Positions 22,598 to 34,420 of a stretch of 64,000 nucleotides of DNA are shown piece by piece. Source of the DNA: Lantana camara (lineage: Eukaryota; Streptophyta; Magnoliopsida; Lamiales; Verbenaceae); contig CM074857.1 in assembly GCA_037501455.1 (NCBI GenBank), forward strand, positions 102,519,501 to 102,583,500, read 5' to 3'. The notes under the pieces were generated by a model, which was not told the DNA's origin, did not search any database, and saw only the letters and a program-made list of their open reading frames with translations. Within the stretch, counting starts at the first letter, position 1. Every line of letters begins with the position of its first letter. A program made the translations under genes and the position numbers.

Positions 22598-23075
22598 TTA
22601 GTGGTGATTAGTTGTTAATTATCATAAGTTTTATTTGTTGAAAAGAAGTGTTTTATGGGGTTGTTTTTAAAGCCTAGGTATGGATTAAGTGAAAGAGAGT
22701 GGAGGGTGTTTGTTTCATATTAAATAAGTTGGCTTTGTTTGTGTGTAGATTGTACGTAGTCTATACTATTATAAAGTGTTTTGTTTTGGTTGTGTATTTG
22801 GTTCTTTTTTTCTTGTTTATTGATATCCTTCACATGATAGATGTGTGAATTCATTTCTTTTTGGGGGGTATGGAATTTAAGTAATGGGGTTGTAAGAGTG
22901 ATTTTCTGTTGAATAATGTGTTGAAACTAATGGGGTAGGAGAGGATCATTAAGTCATTACAAATCTTCTTGCTAATGAATTTGTTCCCATCTGCCACACT
23001 AACCATCATAGGATTAGTATATGATTTCTTATATTTCAAAGTATCAACCAATTCCTCATCAATAACACTAAACTA
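22598..23075. other. 3' flank of the Ole e 1-like gene
   Basis: A T-rich 3' region follows the stop codon, then unrecognised sequence. No gene seen. Confidence 0.4.
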
Positions 23076-23762
23076 GGGGTGTAAACGGATTTTAAACGGA
23101 TCGGATGTATGATTATCGTATTCTTATCCATTTATGAGTCGGACGGATTCGGATAATATCCTTTTTACATAAATATAAGGCGGATTCGGACGAATATCGA
23201 ATTTTAATCGGATTTTCAACTATTCATTTATAGTATAAATTATTTAATAGTTAGATGTATGTATTTTAGACAGAGAGATAAATAATAACTATGTCTCTCT
23301 CCATATATCATTTTCATTTTTTTTTAAGTGAATATAGATATGTCCTATGATCAATTATAAATTCTTTTATATAATTAATTTAAAATATAATAATTTAATC
23401 AATAATATACTATATATAACTTATATTATTTTGTTAAATAGAAAGAGAAATAATAATATAATATACATATATACACACATATGTATATATATATTAAGAA
23501 AAAATGTGTGTTTATATATATATTTTCAATATAATATATTATTTATCGGATGGGGATAATGGATATATTAACGGATATTTATACGGATCGGATGTTAAAA
23601 TGGATCGAATGTATTATTACCATATCCTTATTCGTTTATTATTTGGATGTCCATAATTAGATACGAATAATATCCTCTCTAAATGGATACGGATAATATC
23701 CTCTCTAAACGGATTCGAATGCGCAAGGATATCGGATTTTCGAATATCCATTTACAACTTTA
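23076..23762. mobile_element. AT-rich TIR element with CGGAT repeats
   Basis: It begins GGGGTGTAAACGGATTTT, and its end read in reverse is AAGTTGTAAATGGATATTCG, giving imperfect inverted termini. Near both ends the sequence repeats ACGGATTCGGATAATATCC-like blocks, separated by a TA-rich core. It looks like a non-autonomous hAT-like element. No exact 8-bp duplication was found, so the borders are approximate. Confidence 0.5.
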
Positions 23763-24250
23763 AATAAAACCGTGGGTGCTACCATTGTCTATTAGCTAGC
23801 ATTTGAACCTCTTTTCTGTCTACATTTCCCTTTTAACTTCTTCAAATTGGGCATGTTTGTGGGTCTTGACATGCATTTTCATTTGTTTACCTCGCATGGG
23901 TCCAAGCCCGTATCAAATGGGCCAGCCCGTGTCTGCCGCATGAATCATTTGCAATCCAGTATAGGAAAAACGTATAATCTGGCCAGAGATAGCAAGCATC
24001 AAGAGCCATCTCCTTAACCACACACAATTCTAAGACACAATGGGTTAATCCAAAAAACACATCGCAAATTCAGTACGTTAACCAAAAGCAAACGGCAATC
24101 ATTTAATCCTCGAACAGACACACAATTAGAGCTCAAAAGAACGCAAACTAAACAACCAAGTTCAGTTTTACTTCTTTCACGACATTCATCAAACACAAGG
24201 CAGTGTAATACACCAAACCAATTAAAAAACAAAAATCCCTCCCCACTCAC

Positions 24251-24540
24251 CGATTAGCCGAAGTATGGGCAAAATCCTCCCATCAGCAACACCCGTATAC
24301 GGGCCACGACCCATCGGGTCAAATGCCATGCTTTCAGGCCCTTGAACCTCGTTCACGAACTTAATTTCCGACTTCTGCAGCAGGTTTTCCTGGTCCCGTG
24401 ATGTCAGACCACGCAGGCACTTCAACTTCAATCGACTCGAAGTCGGGAAATTCCGATATTGGGCAGTGATTGAAGGTGTCCACGGAGCAGTACACCGCCA
24501 GGAGGAGGCATACACCGGCGAATATTCCGGCGGGCTTCAT
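24251..24540 (-). pseudogene. Strictosidine-synthase-like exon 1, copy B
   Basis: Reverse strand, ATG at 24540, a signal-peptide-like start (MKPAGIFAGVCLLLAV) and, after a frameshift, EIKFVNEVQGPESMAFD and GRGPYTGVADGRI, ending at a GTGAGT donor. It matches copy A (5252-5542) with several substitutions, but both share the same loss of frame before the NLLQKS block. The disabling change therefore came before the duplication. Intron sequence continues to about 23962 and then stops; the second SSL exon and the RFC1 fragment are absent on this side. Confidence 0.8.
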
Positions 24541-25059
24541 CGCCGGGGAATCACAGAGATTGTTGGGGGTTTGTTGGGTTTAGGGGTGAATGAATGATTA
24601 GTTTCACAGTGAGGGAGTGTAGAACTAAGTTTGCTACCTAAATCTTACTGAATACTGTAAAAACATGAGAGCCAACTACTTCCTGCCTACTGCCCATCTA
24701 CAGAGTGAATACTTCTTGGATGAAGACTGTGTGAGAGAGACAGAGAGAGAGATGGTAAGCATAGGAGAGGACTAATGATGATCAGAGTTAATACAAGGTA
24801 GATGATAATTAAATGTGATCTATGCATGGGAAGGTTACATATTTACATGTGAATTTACCTAAATACCCTCATGATTAAATGGAAATACCACAGAAATGCA
24901 TTCGGCATTATTTATAATACGAAGCAAGAAAACGAATACGGCAATACAGTCAAGTCACACATATTTCGTATTGTATGGATAACAATTTAGTCTTAACTCT
25001 TAAGTATTAATGTAACATATGTCTTATAGAGAGTTATTATTGAGGTGGCTCATAAAACA

Positions 25060-25345
25060 TAAAAGTAGATTTTTGAGAGGATTGAAATCCGAACCATTGC
25101 TTTGGTAAAAAATCATTTAATTAGGGATTCAAACCCGAATCATTACTTTGGAGAAAGAACTCTTTAACTCCTTGGATCAATCCTTTTTTAACATTCTTTT
25201 TTACCACACATGTCCAAGTGGCCACGAGATTAGAAACTAAATCATTGCCCTGAAGAATAAATATTTAATCACTTGGATCAACCCCCTGGATAATAAACTC
25301 TTTAACCACTTGGATCAACTCATGTTGGCTAATTGTTGATCCGAT
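25060..25345 (-). repeat. tRNA-derived SINE-like repeats, arm B
   Basis: Mirror copy of 4441-4735 with the same TTGATCCAAGTGGTTAAAGAG modules on the reverse strand and GGTTTGAATCCC-like boxes. Confidence 0.5.
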
Positions 25346-25399
25346 AAATGGAGTTTTATTTCATTTATTTATTTTTAATATATGCTAATATATGCTATT

Positions 25400-27420
25400 C
25401 TATTATAGCATAATATTACCTTTTTCCTGGCATATATAACATATTCGACTACAAATGAACTAATGGTTCGAGGTTTGAGCTCGAGGTTTAACTCAACTCA
25501 TTTGGCCCTCATGATTATGGAAATCTTTGTTCAATTTGTATTCCATTTAATGAAACAAGTTTGGCCCGACGTACATTTCAATTCGGGCCAAATTGTATTC
25601 CATTTAATGTTATATGTAGTACTAAATCTAACGTTTATGTATCTTTAGATTAATATATCCTTGAAATAGTCATTCGGGCCTTTTATCACACCAAACAAAG
25701 CAGACATCGCTCTAAAACATTATACTATTCCTAGTTATGGTGCTCGAGGGACTATCCTTAGGGCAATCGTTTACTTATTTAATTTCTTGCCGATTCATTA
25801 GATAATTTACATAGTTGAAATGGATAGGTTGGTGACCTTACAATTTAGTACCTAGAATTTATTGTTGTCTATCCTAAAAGCATTAGAAGATACTGGCATC
25901 TCATTCCTTCAAATCCAAAAATGATATTCAGGAATTACGATGTCATACGACATGAATTTGCTTAATCCCTTTAAAAGGTGAAGTGTTCTAATGGAAAAAA
26001 GGAATCTTTAAAAGAAATATTAGCTGTAAGTAGACGACTCCAACTCACTGCAACTGAGAGGGAAAAACCACATGAGGTATACTTACACTACTGTCTGATA
26101 TAACTATTCCAAAATTCTAGCATTAAAATAATACTAGCATTGCCATCAATGGTTCCTTATTGCCCACACTACTTGGAATCTATGAACAGTTGACACATTT
26201 TAGATGCTCCAATTCAAAACAAGGAGTTTGTTTTTCACTTTCCTACAATTCAGTCTTCTATCCTCTCCTAGAAAGGTGAAACCATTGCCAAGAAAGATAC
26301 AAACTTTCAAATTTCTTTAGAAACACAGAATACAAAATATAATGCAGTAATGAAAGGGAAGTAAATCACAAATCAATAAATATTGTTTCCGCATCTACCC
26401 GACATTTCATAACTCATGAGATCAAGAGAGAAAGATAGGAACATCAATTGCGGGATAACCGACCTTCTTTTGTGTGCTTTGGTGGACATCCCTTGGAATA
26501 GAAAAACCTGCATCAATATTTGACTGCAAAAGGGATTTGAATAACTAAATTTAATTCATCATAACATGTTTAATTATAATCACAAAATAGATAAACTTGA
26601 TGCCAACGAGTAAACCGGAAACCTAACATGGGCAGAGCATAAGTGCATATAAATACACCTCAAGACATTGCATCGAACAGGTGGTGTGCACGAACATGTC
26701 GGCCCAAACAAAGGCAATATACGTAACAAAGAATGAAGCAACGTACACTGATTTGCAAGGAGTTCAGAAACCAATGCAATAAATAAGTTTTATGCAGGAA
26801 AGAGTTAGCATTTCATCCACAAATGGCAAAACACACGAAAAAGATTGAAAGTTTCAGCTTCAATTCTACTTTCAGCATTACCATTTTGTGCATAGTTCCA
26901 AATAAAAAATCAATTCGACCAAAGTATCCAGAAACTACCGAAACACATATGTTAAGAAAACCACGCAATCAATACATAAAAAGGGAAAATAAATGTCTTT
27001 CAAATTCAAAAGCCATTACAGAGAAAGAACACGGCATCATCATCAACCCTTCAGAGCAAAATCATCATCAGGTCCGGAGGTCAGTGTTCGAAAATTCGAA
27101 GGCCCAGAGAGAGAGGATGAAAGATTGAGCAGCAAAGCGACAGAAATTCAGATTGAAAACTATATGAGCTAAACCATCACATTGGTACAAAAATTTAACA
27201 AAAACCCCATGAAAAATTTCATCATTCAGGTGCTTTGCATCTCCACATCCTTCCACATCCTTCCACCGCAATGCCGCTTCAAGCCCTTTCTACTCTCTTC
27301 AGTCTCTCCCCGCCGTAAACCTCCATTTCCGAACGCTTAAAGCTTCAGTATTACCCTTTTATTGCAAAAAAAAAAGTCCTATTACTATTAGAAATTGCAG
27401 AACTTCCCCATTTTTTATAG
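25400..27420. other. Unrecognised spacer, arm B
   Basis: Counterpart of 2290-4400, with scattered substitutions and small indels. No gene supported. Confidence 0.4.
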
Positions 27421-27826
27421 GTGATAGATATAGGACCCCTTCAAATTTTAGAGCTCTCATGTGTGGTCCATTAAGATTTTTCGTACATCAATATTTTCTT
27501 GAGTTATTCGTCTAATTGCAATAATTATCATTGATGTTGGTTTTATTACATAACTAATATAATTATTCGATTAATTATGAAATGCAAATATAGTAACTTA
27601 AAGAACATTATGGAGGTAATATTGCTAGAGAAATACACAAGATGAGAGGTAATAAATGTATGTGTAATTCGACTTCTGATTAGCCAAGAGAAACGTACAA
27701 ACTTATAAATTATTTTATATATACTTGTCACGTGATTTGATTTAAATCCATTCATGTAACTATAGAATTATTTTTTGGTAAAATGCTTGGATTAATATTA
27801 TTTATATTATTATAACTTGAGGATCA

Positions 27827-27829
<3 letters not shown>

Positions 27830-27871
<42 letters not shown>
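27830..27871. repeat. (TA)n microsatellite
   Basis: An uninterrupted TA run of about 20 units, followed by TGTGTG. It lies inside a segment of about 265 bp (27631-27905) that is absent from arm A. Confidence 0.9.
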
Positions 27872-27877
<6 letters not shown>

Positions 27878-28311
27878 ATTACAAGAAATCTGTGAAAATC
27901 AATAGAAAAAACAAAAAGGCAGATTTTATTAGTTTCTCACTAAAATTCCTAACAAAAACAAATAAATTAAATACGGGCCTACGAAAGCAATTAACACGTT
28001 TATTAATTTTTTTTAATAAAACCCAAATTAACAGGCTTATATGATTATTAATTAACGAAATTTCCACCTCATAAATAGATTAAAGACAATTCTACAAAAT
28101 AATTACTGACAACACGTTTATCGATTAGTTGTCCGTATTTAGTTAGAATATTTGGTGGGAATTCAATCCGATAATTGATGTTGTTAAGTAACACTCTTTA
28201 GTTGCCCGCTTGATTTTGTTGGTTAGTTCTATAAGACATCTTTTTGTTTTCTGATCTTGCTAATGTGCTTTAGTTTTCTTTACGTGTTGTGTACTTAATG
28301 TCTTAATCGGA

Positions 28312-28442
28312 GCTATAATACATGAATAGAGATACGACGATACGAACACGATACGATAATACCGATTTTTTTAAAAAAAAAAATTTCACGTGATGAATAT
28401 TGGATACAATACGACACGATAAAATAATATTAACCACCGTCA
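28312..28442. repeat. Dispersed CGTGTCGTGT-type MITE copy (arm B)
   Basis: Inverse counterpart of 1600-1732: CTATAATACATGAATAG start, ACGATACGAACACGATACG block and a TTCACGTGATGAATATTGG block. Decayed member of the 18637 family. Confidence 0.55.
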
Positions 28443-29336
28443 TTTTCCGATAGTAGTTTCCAAAATTCGGCGAAAATAGTACTAAAATTGTGACTTTTTC
28501 TAATTAGTGTCTTTTTTTTCTACCGGAAAACGAAATGTCCTATTTTTGCTTAATCAGGATAGTTGGTATACCAAAAAAACAATTATCTCATAGTATGGGA
28601 GTTATTTCAACGTAACAACTCAATTCACATTGTGATAGTAACTCTATTTCAATTGTTTTATATATGAATTATTTTGAAAAGTTTGATAATGTTGGTAATT
28701 TAGTAAATATTGATTTTAGACTTCAACTACGTCAAATGTTGATGACTAGATCTGAAAAGTTATCAACATATATTGGATACAAATTTTTTAGTACAAGAAC
28801 TTCAAATCCTTATCTGAGCTCAACGGAAGAGGAGCAAATTAACAATAATTCATATTAAAAAATTTTAAGGGTGAAAAAAGAAATTCTAAAACTAATGGCA
28901 TTCATATATGGATATATCCAACTATATATATAAATTGTTAGATAAAATATAGATGGAGACTTTTCCAAAAGGAGGTGATAAAAATTCTTTTCTTAATTAA
29001 GAATGACTGCTCATATGGATAGTGACGCGTTCAGCCCAAATAAATAAATAAGTAAATGTAATAAAAAGAGATTAATTTAGATATCAAATTATTTATCCTA
29101 TTTATAGAATAAGAGCTAAAGTTAGTCAGGGTAAATTTTAGTTTCCTATTCAGAATTTATTTTGTTAAGAGTCGGTGACCAATTCTTTTGGTTCGACATA
29201 TCACATCTGATTTCCAAAGACTTTAGTTGTTAAGGAGCTAGTTTGGTTTTGTAAAAGTTTTGTAAATTCGACTTGAGTTCGAAGACTATAGTTTTGTAAA
29301 TTCGACTTGAGTTCGAAGACTATAGGGGGCATACAC

Positions 29337-29346
29337 CCTATAAATT
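29337..29346 (+). promoter_or_regulatory. TATA box of the intact F-box gene
   Basis: CCCTATAAAT lies about 52-60 bases upstream of the ATG at 29397 and is conserved in both paralogs. Confidence 0.55.
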
Positions 29347-29396
29347 AGTCCACTCACCGCTCTCAATTCGTCAAAGAGAGCAAGGTATCAGTGGCC

Positions 29397-30575
29397 ATGT
29401 CTAGTAAAAGGAAGAGACCTAGTAATAGTATGCAGTTGCAGAATCATCTTCCCGATGATATCTTCTTGGAAATTCTTGAGAGGTTGCCGGTAAACAGTCT
29501 CGTGAGATTCATGACGGTCTCCAAATCATGGAAAGCTTCTATCAGAAACCCTAGTTTCATATCCTCCTACCATCATCGTCATCATGACGAAAGTTGTTCA
29601 TATTCCCATCTCCTTTTGATGCCCGATCCTTATTGGCATCCCCAGCAAACTTGTTCCTTGATACCCGAAACTAGTAGCACCCCAATTCCTAATTACAAAC
29701 CAGTCCTCAAACTAAAATGTCCGTCCACGGTTGTTGGTTCTAGTGAGGGTTTAATCTGCTTCAAATCCACATCCGTTTTATTCCTGTGGAATCCTTTTAT
29801 TAGAACAAGCTTGAAGAAAATTTGTGGGGGTGAGATTCCGTTGAATACCAAGTCTAAGTCTAAGAATCCTGGGAGCAGAATAGTCTTGGGATTTGGTTTT
29901 GCTCCTAAGAGCCGCGATCACAGGGTCGTAAAGCTGGTCTGTAATGACGACCACTTGAGTGAAGTGGAGATTTACTCATTGGCATCGGATTCGTGGAGAA
30001 GAATCAAACCTCCTCCGACGAGGTTCAAATACATGGACGACAGCAAGAACGTTAGATTCGTTAGATTCGAGTCTTCTGTTTACTTGGATGGATCTATCTA
30101 CTGGTTAGTTTCATTATGGGGAAACGGAATTTCGTATCTAATTTTGAGGTTTGATTTGGAGGAGGAAAGGTTTGAGGAGATAGCGGCCCCTTCTTGTGGA
30201 AACTACATGCCTATGCTTGCGGTTATCAATGGATTCCTTGTTGTGTGGAGTTCTGCTCGAATGAGTGGCTTTAGGACGAATAAAGTGCAGGCTTACATAA
30301 ACAATGAATCAAACTCTGGATCATCATCTTGGGAGGCTAAAAGTAGTGATCTTCCCGGAGTAGAGGAGATGACGTTAATGCTCAACAAGACCATGGATTA
30401 TCGCATTATAGTTGGCTCCAAAAGTAATAGGGTTTTGGTTTATTACGGTTCCTATGATGGCGAGAATTTGAGTTTTAAGTTAAAGGAGTTAAAGGATCTA
30501 GGAACTGCTGGTGTGCATTGGGCGCATTTCCTTATTCCCATAAAAAAAACCCTTTTCTTACTTGATAAGACATAG
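29397..30575 (+). CDS. F-box protein with F-box-associated domain, intact copy 3
   Basis: Single exon, 392 aa. The start is taken as the ATG at 29397 (MSSKRKRPSNSMQLQ); the in-frame GTG six bases earlier is not a plausible plant start. The F-box covers about residues 18-55 (LPDDIFLEILERLPVNSL and FMTVSKSWKASIRNPSF). It is followed by a His-rich linker and an F-box-associated domain: ETSSTPIPNYKPVLKL, WNPFIRTSLKKI, VLGFGFAPKSRDHRVVKL and VEIYSLASDSWRRI. The C-terminal part reads GYRTNK-like to FKLKELKDLG and ends KKTLFLLDKT. The protein would link a target to an SCF-type E3 ligase through SKP1; the target is unknown. It is the reference for the partial copy 1 and the broken copy 2. Confidence 0.9.
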   Translation: MSSKRKRPSNSMQLQNHLPDDIFLEILERLPVNSLVRFMTVSKSWKASIRNPSFISSYHHRHHDESCSYSHLLLMPDPYWHPQQTCSLIPETSSTPIPNYKPVLKLKCPSTVVGSSEGLICFKSTSVLFLWNPFIRTSLKKICGGEIPLNTKSKSKNPGSRIVLGFGFAPKSRDHRVVKLVCNDDHLSEVEIYSLASDSWRRIKPPPTRFKYMDDSKNVRFVRFESSVYLDGSIYWLVSLWGNGISYLILRFDLEEERFEEIAAPSCGNYMPMLAVINGFLVVWSSARMSGFRTNKVQAYINNESNSGSSSWEAKSSDLPGVEEMTLMLNKTMDYRIIVGSKSNRVLVYYGSYDGENLSFKLKELKDLGTAGVHWAHFLIPIKKTLFLLDKT

Positions 30576-30749
30576 AACAGATCTATTCAAAGCAAAATTG
30601 CTCTAGATATATTTATATTTTGGTTATTGCTAGTGACTATTTTTTGTTAGTGATTTTTAATTTTGTTTGTTTAAAAACAAATGAATACATCTTTTACATT
30701 TCATATTGATTTTTACATTATTTCATATTGATTATTGATTATTATTAAT

Positions 30750-31045
30750 GGCAGTTGATGTTTCATCTTGTCGACTTCTTGCTTATTTCGCCAACCACAC
30801 ATAATTTGAGAGGATTGTGTGATTAATTGATCTTCTTGCTTATTTTATCAATTCCACGAGTAGTACTCAACAATTCGAGGAAAAACATGAAACCATCACC
30901 TGTGATGTTTCATCTTGTCGACTCTTGCTTATTTGACCAATCACACGAACACTTAATAATTTGCGAGGGTCATCGATTTGTTGACCTTCTTGCTTGTTTC
31001 ACCAATCCCACGAACGGGTATTCAATAATTTGAAAAATAAACATA
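30750..31045. repeat. Short imperfect tandem repeats 3' of the F-box gene
   Basis: A block of roughly 70-80 bp containing TTCATCTTGTCGACT, CTTGCTTATTT, CCAATCACACGA and ACTTAATAATTTG recurs about four times with variation. Inverse relatives flank F-box copy 2 (9900-10080), so the repeats are older than the split of the two genes. Confidence 0.6.
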
Positions 31046-31149
31046 AAGATTCGAGCTAATTGGTTGGATCTAGATTTATGAGTTCCTCTTGAGTCCGAGC
31101 TTGGTTGGATCTAGATTTTTGAAGTGCCGAAATCTAAAAAGTTGAGACA

Positions 31150-32312
31150 AAAATAATCAAAACTTCATTAAAATCAATGGTAATATTACACTCTAACTCC
31201 TTCCTCCAAGCAAAGGGATACACATTATTGAAAACACACATTATTTTGTCACCACATCTCCAGTAACAACACTTCTACCCTTGTAGCCCAGCTGTAAGCT
31301 TCTAAATAGTAGCGACATCAGTCTTAAAGGACAACGCCACCGTGTCATCAACAGTAGAGTTAAAAGGCGTGTATGACTACAATACAGCGCCGACATTAGA
31401 ACTCCCAAAGTGATGGGTGTCGAAACCACCAAAAATAAATTCTTGGTACCGAGTACAATTAATATTACAAATAGTGATAAAAAGGGGATCGATCCACGAA
31501 AACTGGACAAAATTGTGACTTTCTATTAAACCAAGGAAGGAGAACGGGTTGAGATTTTGACTAATAATAAAGGGGGAAGGGGGGGGGGGGGGGGGGGGGG
31601 GGGGGATGAAAACCAATTTAATTAGATAAGACTTAAGAACTAAAAACTCAAATTAAATTCAAGACAATTCAATAGGTGATAATTAGTAGAGAAATTCCTA
31701 ATTATGCATAGACTATGATCGTCGATTCAAGATTTTCGATGGTTGAATGGTAGATTAGCTACAGTCGCCAACTACCTATGGCTCCCTTGTTTCTTCTTAG
31801 GTTTAGAGTAATCAAAGAAACTCCTAAAAATTACTCTCTAATTAACCGATAACCTTTTCGAGACTCTCTCCAAGATCCAATCAATTAACAGTTTTGAGCA
31901 CCAAAGAAACACTAATCCTAACCGGTTATGCATAGACTCCTGCTTCACTCAATTAGACCGAAAGCTGATCGACACGAAATCAGACAAGCAATATATCCTA
32001 GTGTCAATTGCTACAAATTCAAATTATTTAGGTAACACCGCCAAACAAATTAGATAGCTATATGCAAATTAACCAATTCTAAGATCGGGCCCTAATCAAA
32101 GAATCAATTAACAAACAATGACAAGAAAACAGAAGCAATACGGATAACATCAACCAAGTAATTCAAATAGATTAGTCTCACACGTCTAGCATAATGTTTG
32201 GAAATTCCTGACTAAAATAAAACTAACAATTCATAACGAAATGGAACAAACAAAGTCTGAATTTCAACATAATTTTCAAAATAAAAGAAAGCAAAGAAAA
32301 TAGAACAAATTA
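31150..32312. repeat. Unrecognised repeat, left part (split by CACTA)
   Basis: Mostly non-coding sequence with the look of a high-copy plant repeat (ACCGAGTACAATTAATATTA, GGGGATCGATCCACGAAAAC). It contains a 27-base G homopolymer at 31579-31605. Its right part probably resumes at 42212 (TCTCCAAGTTGCTGCATCAA). A small reverse frame (31241-31510) has no recognised domain. I cannot assign the class. Confidence 0.35.
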
Positions 32313-33304
32313 CACTACTAGAAAACATGAGTTTAGTAACCGAATTTGCAACCGAAAAAGGGTCTTTTGCAACCGAATTGCAACTAAAAAATTCTATTGC
32401 AAAAACCCTGGTTGCAAACTTTAGTAACCGAATTTTTTGCAACCGAATAGCAACCAAATATCCGGTAAGTAACCGCAGACGCGGAACTTGAGCCACGTCA
32501 CTTTGCAACCGACTATTCGGTTGCAAATATATGACTAGTTTTGCAACCAAATATTTAGTTGCAAAGTTGCCGTGGCGCATAATTTTGGCAACTAAATTTT
32601 GCAACCGAAATTCGGTTGCAAAAAAATAATTAATTTAAATTTTATTTAATTAATTTGCAATTGAATTTTTTATTGCGAAAAAAATAAAAATAATAATAAT
32701 GATTTTGCAACCTAAATTTGGCTGCAAAAGAAAATTTATTTTTATATTTTCATAATCACTTGCAACCGAAATTCGGTTACAGAAAGATAATTATTTATTT
32801 GGAAAATAATATTTAATATTTTACAAATTCATTTACAAAAAAGTAGGCCCTATATTTTTTCAAAATCAATAAACAATACCAACTACAATTCAACAATTCA
32901 AAATCCATAAATGAATATACTAACAACAACAATTTATAAGCCATTCAACATTATAAATCGCCATGAAATAGTTAACAATATCTACAAAAAACTATTTTGT
33001 ACACCGAACATGATAAAGATCCAACAAATCAATAAGATGATTAAAAAAGTGGGATAATCATTCTGAAAGTATAAGTTTCAAAGACTAGACTGAGACAAGT
33101 GAAACCAATATAAGCAATTTTCTCCATACAGAAACAATGGAAGCTCACCCAAAAAGAAGAGTTTGCTGCACTGGATGGAAATCCATAGTCTTCATAGCTG
33201 AACCTTGACTGAAATTCGCCACTACAGCCTTGGGTACGTCATCAGGTCTTGATCTCTTCAATACTTTCTCTGAATCTTCAATAACATAAGTAAAACATGG
33301 TTAC

Positions 33305-33755
33305 TATGTAGGTACAAAAGAACACAATTACACAAGCAACAAAGATTATGTATTGGTTCATGTTTAAGATGATTTATGATAAATAACGAAATCCAATCAC
33401 TTTAGAGGTATGCAAGAAACACAGTTACACAAGAAACAAAGATTGCTACTCTATGTATTGGTTCATGCTTCAGATGGAGTCATGATACATAACAAATCCA
33501 ATCACTTTGATATAGGTACACCAGAAATAGAACTGCACAACAACGAGTCTAAACACATTTTCCCTAAACAACAACACCAAATAACGAAAAGCAAAAAATG
33601 AAAACCCCAAAAAATGAACTGCACAACGGCAAGTCGAAAAGCAGAAATAGAACTACACAACAACGAGTCTAAACACATTTTCCCTAAACAACAAGAAATA
33701 ATGAAAAGTGAAAAATGAAAACCCCAAAAATGAACTGCACAATAGCGGGTCGAAA
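33305..33755. repeat. Two adjacent tandem duplications within CACTA
   Basis: About 33305-33410 and 33411-33530 are similar to each other (ACAAAGATT...TGTATTGGTTCATG). Next to them a 110-bp unit starting CCAGAAATAGAACT at 33531 repeats at 33641 with the block ACGAGTCTAAACACATTTTC. Small frames here are artefacts of the repeat. Confidence 0.75.
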
Positions 33756-34224
33756 AGAAGAACAATCATCAACATATTCCATTCCATTATACCAAACAAC
33801 AGATTAATTCACAATCTTCATATAAGAAACAATGTAGTCAAGCACAATTTTCAGACCTTACAATTATAAGCGGATGTTGTTGCTTTGCTCTACGATGCCG
33901 AGATTTATCGATTGAATTGGAGATGGGTTTGCCTTCGGAGCTCTCACATTGCCCTGTTTATTGAGCAGGTATATCTATTAAATCACAAACAAGAAACTGA
34001 GATCGTGACATTGCAAAGTCAAGGAACTGATTAACCCCAACGACAAACTCATGTGTGAAGTCCTTTTTATTGGGCAAACATCTATTATACATCCATATAC
34101 GATGATCACGTATATCCATATTCTGTAAAACAAGAATTGAATGATGGACACTTACTAGATAATCAAAAATTCAATTCACGAGTAAAAGTTTCAAACTTAA
34201 AAAAATCATCATCATTCATAAAAT

Positions 34225-34420
34225 ATTTATAAGTCAATGCACTCATAAAATTCACCTAGCAATACATAATCTTGACAATTTTGGATCATAATTGACACAG
34301 TAGAACAATAAAACTCACCTCTTTAATGAGTCCCCTCAACAAGTAGCAGTATCCATTTGTCGGCTTGAACCTACTTCACTCCTGCATATCGGAAAAGTCA
34401 CCAACATCACACATTTTAAA
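34225..34420. repeat. About 190-bp repeat inside CACTA, first copy
   Basis: TTCACCTAGCAATACATAAT through CACCAACATCACACATTTTA recurs at 35965-36155 with a few substitutions, 1.74 kb away in the same orientation. This is an internal segmental duplication. 34420-35960 and 36160-36730 otherwise hold nothing I recognise. Confidence 0.75.

Larger units (their letters stand above)
23962..30044. repeat. Right arm of the large inverted duplication
   Basis: Partner of 1-5838, in inverse orientation. It ends on the low side at about 23962, where similarity with SSL intron 1 stops. On the high side the window's left edge corresponds to 30044, so the true end of the duplication cannot be seen. It contains the SSL exon 1 copy, SINE-like repeats, a (TA)n microsatellite and the intact F-box gene. 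Confidence 0.9.
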
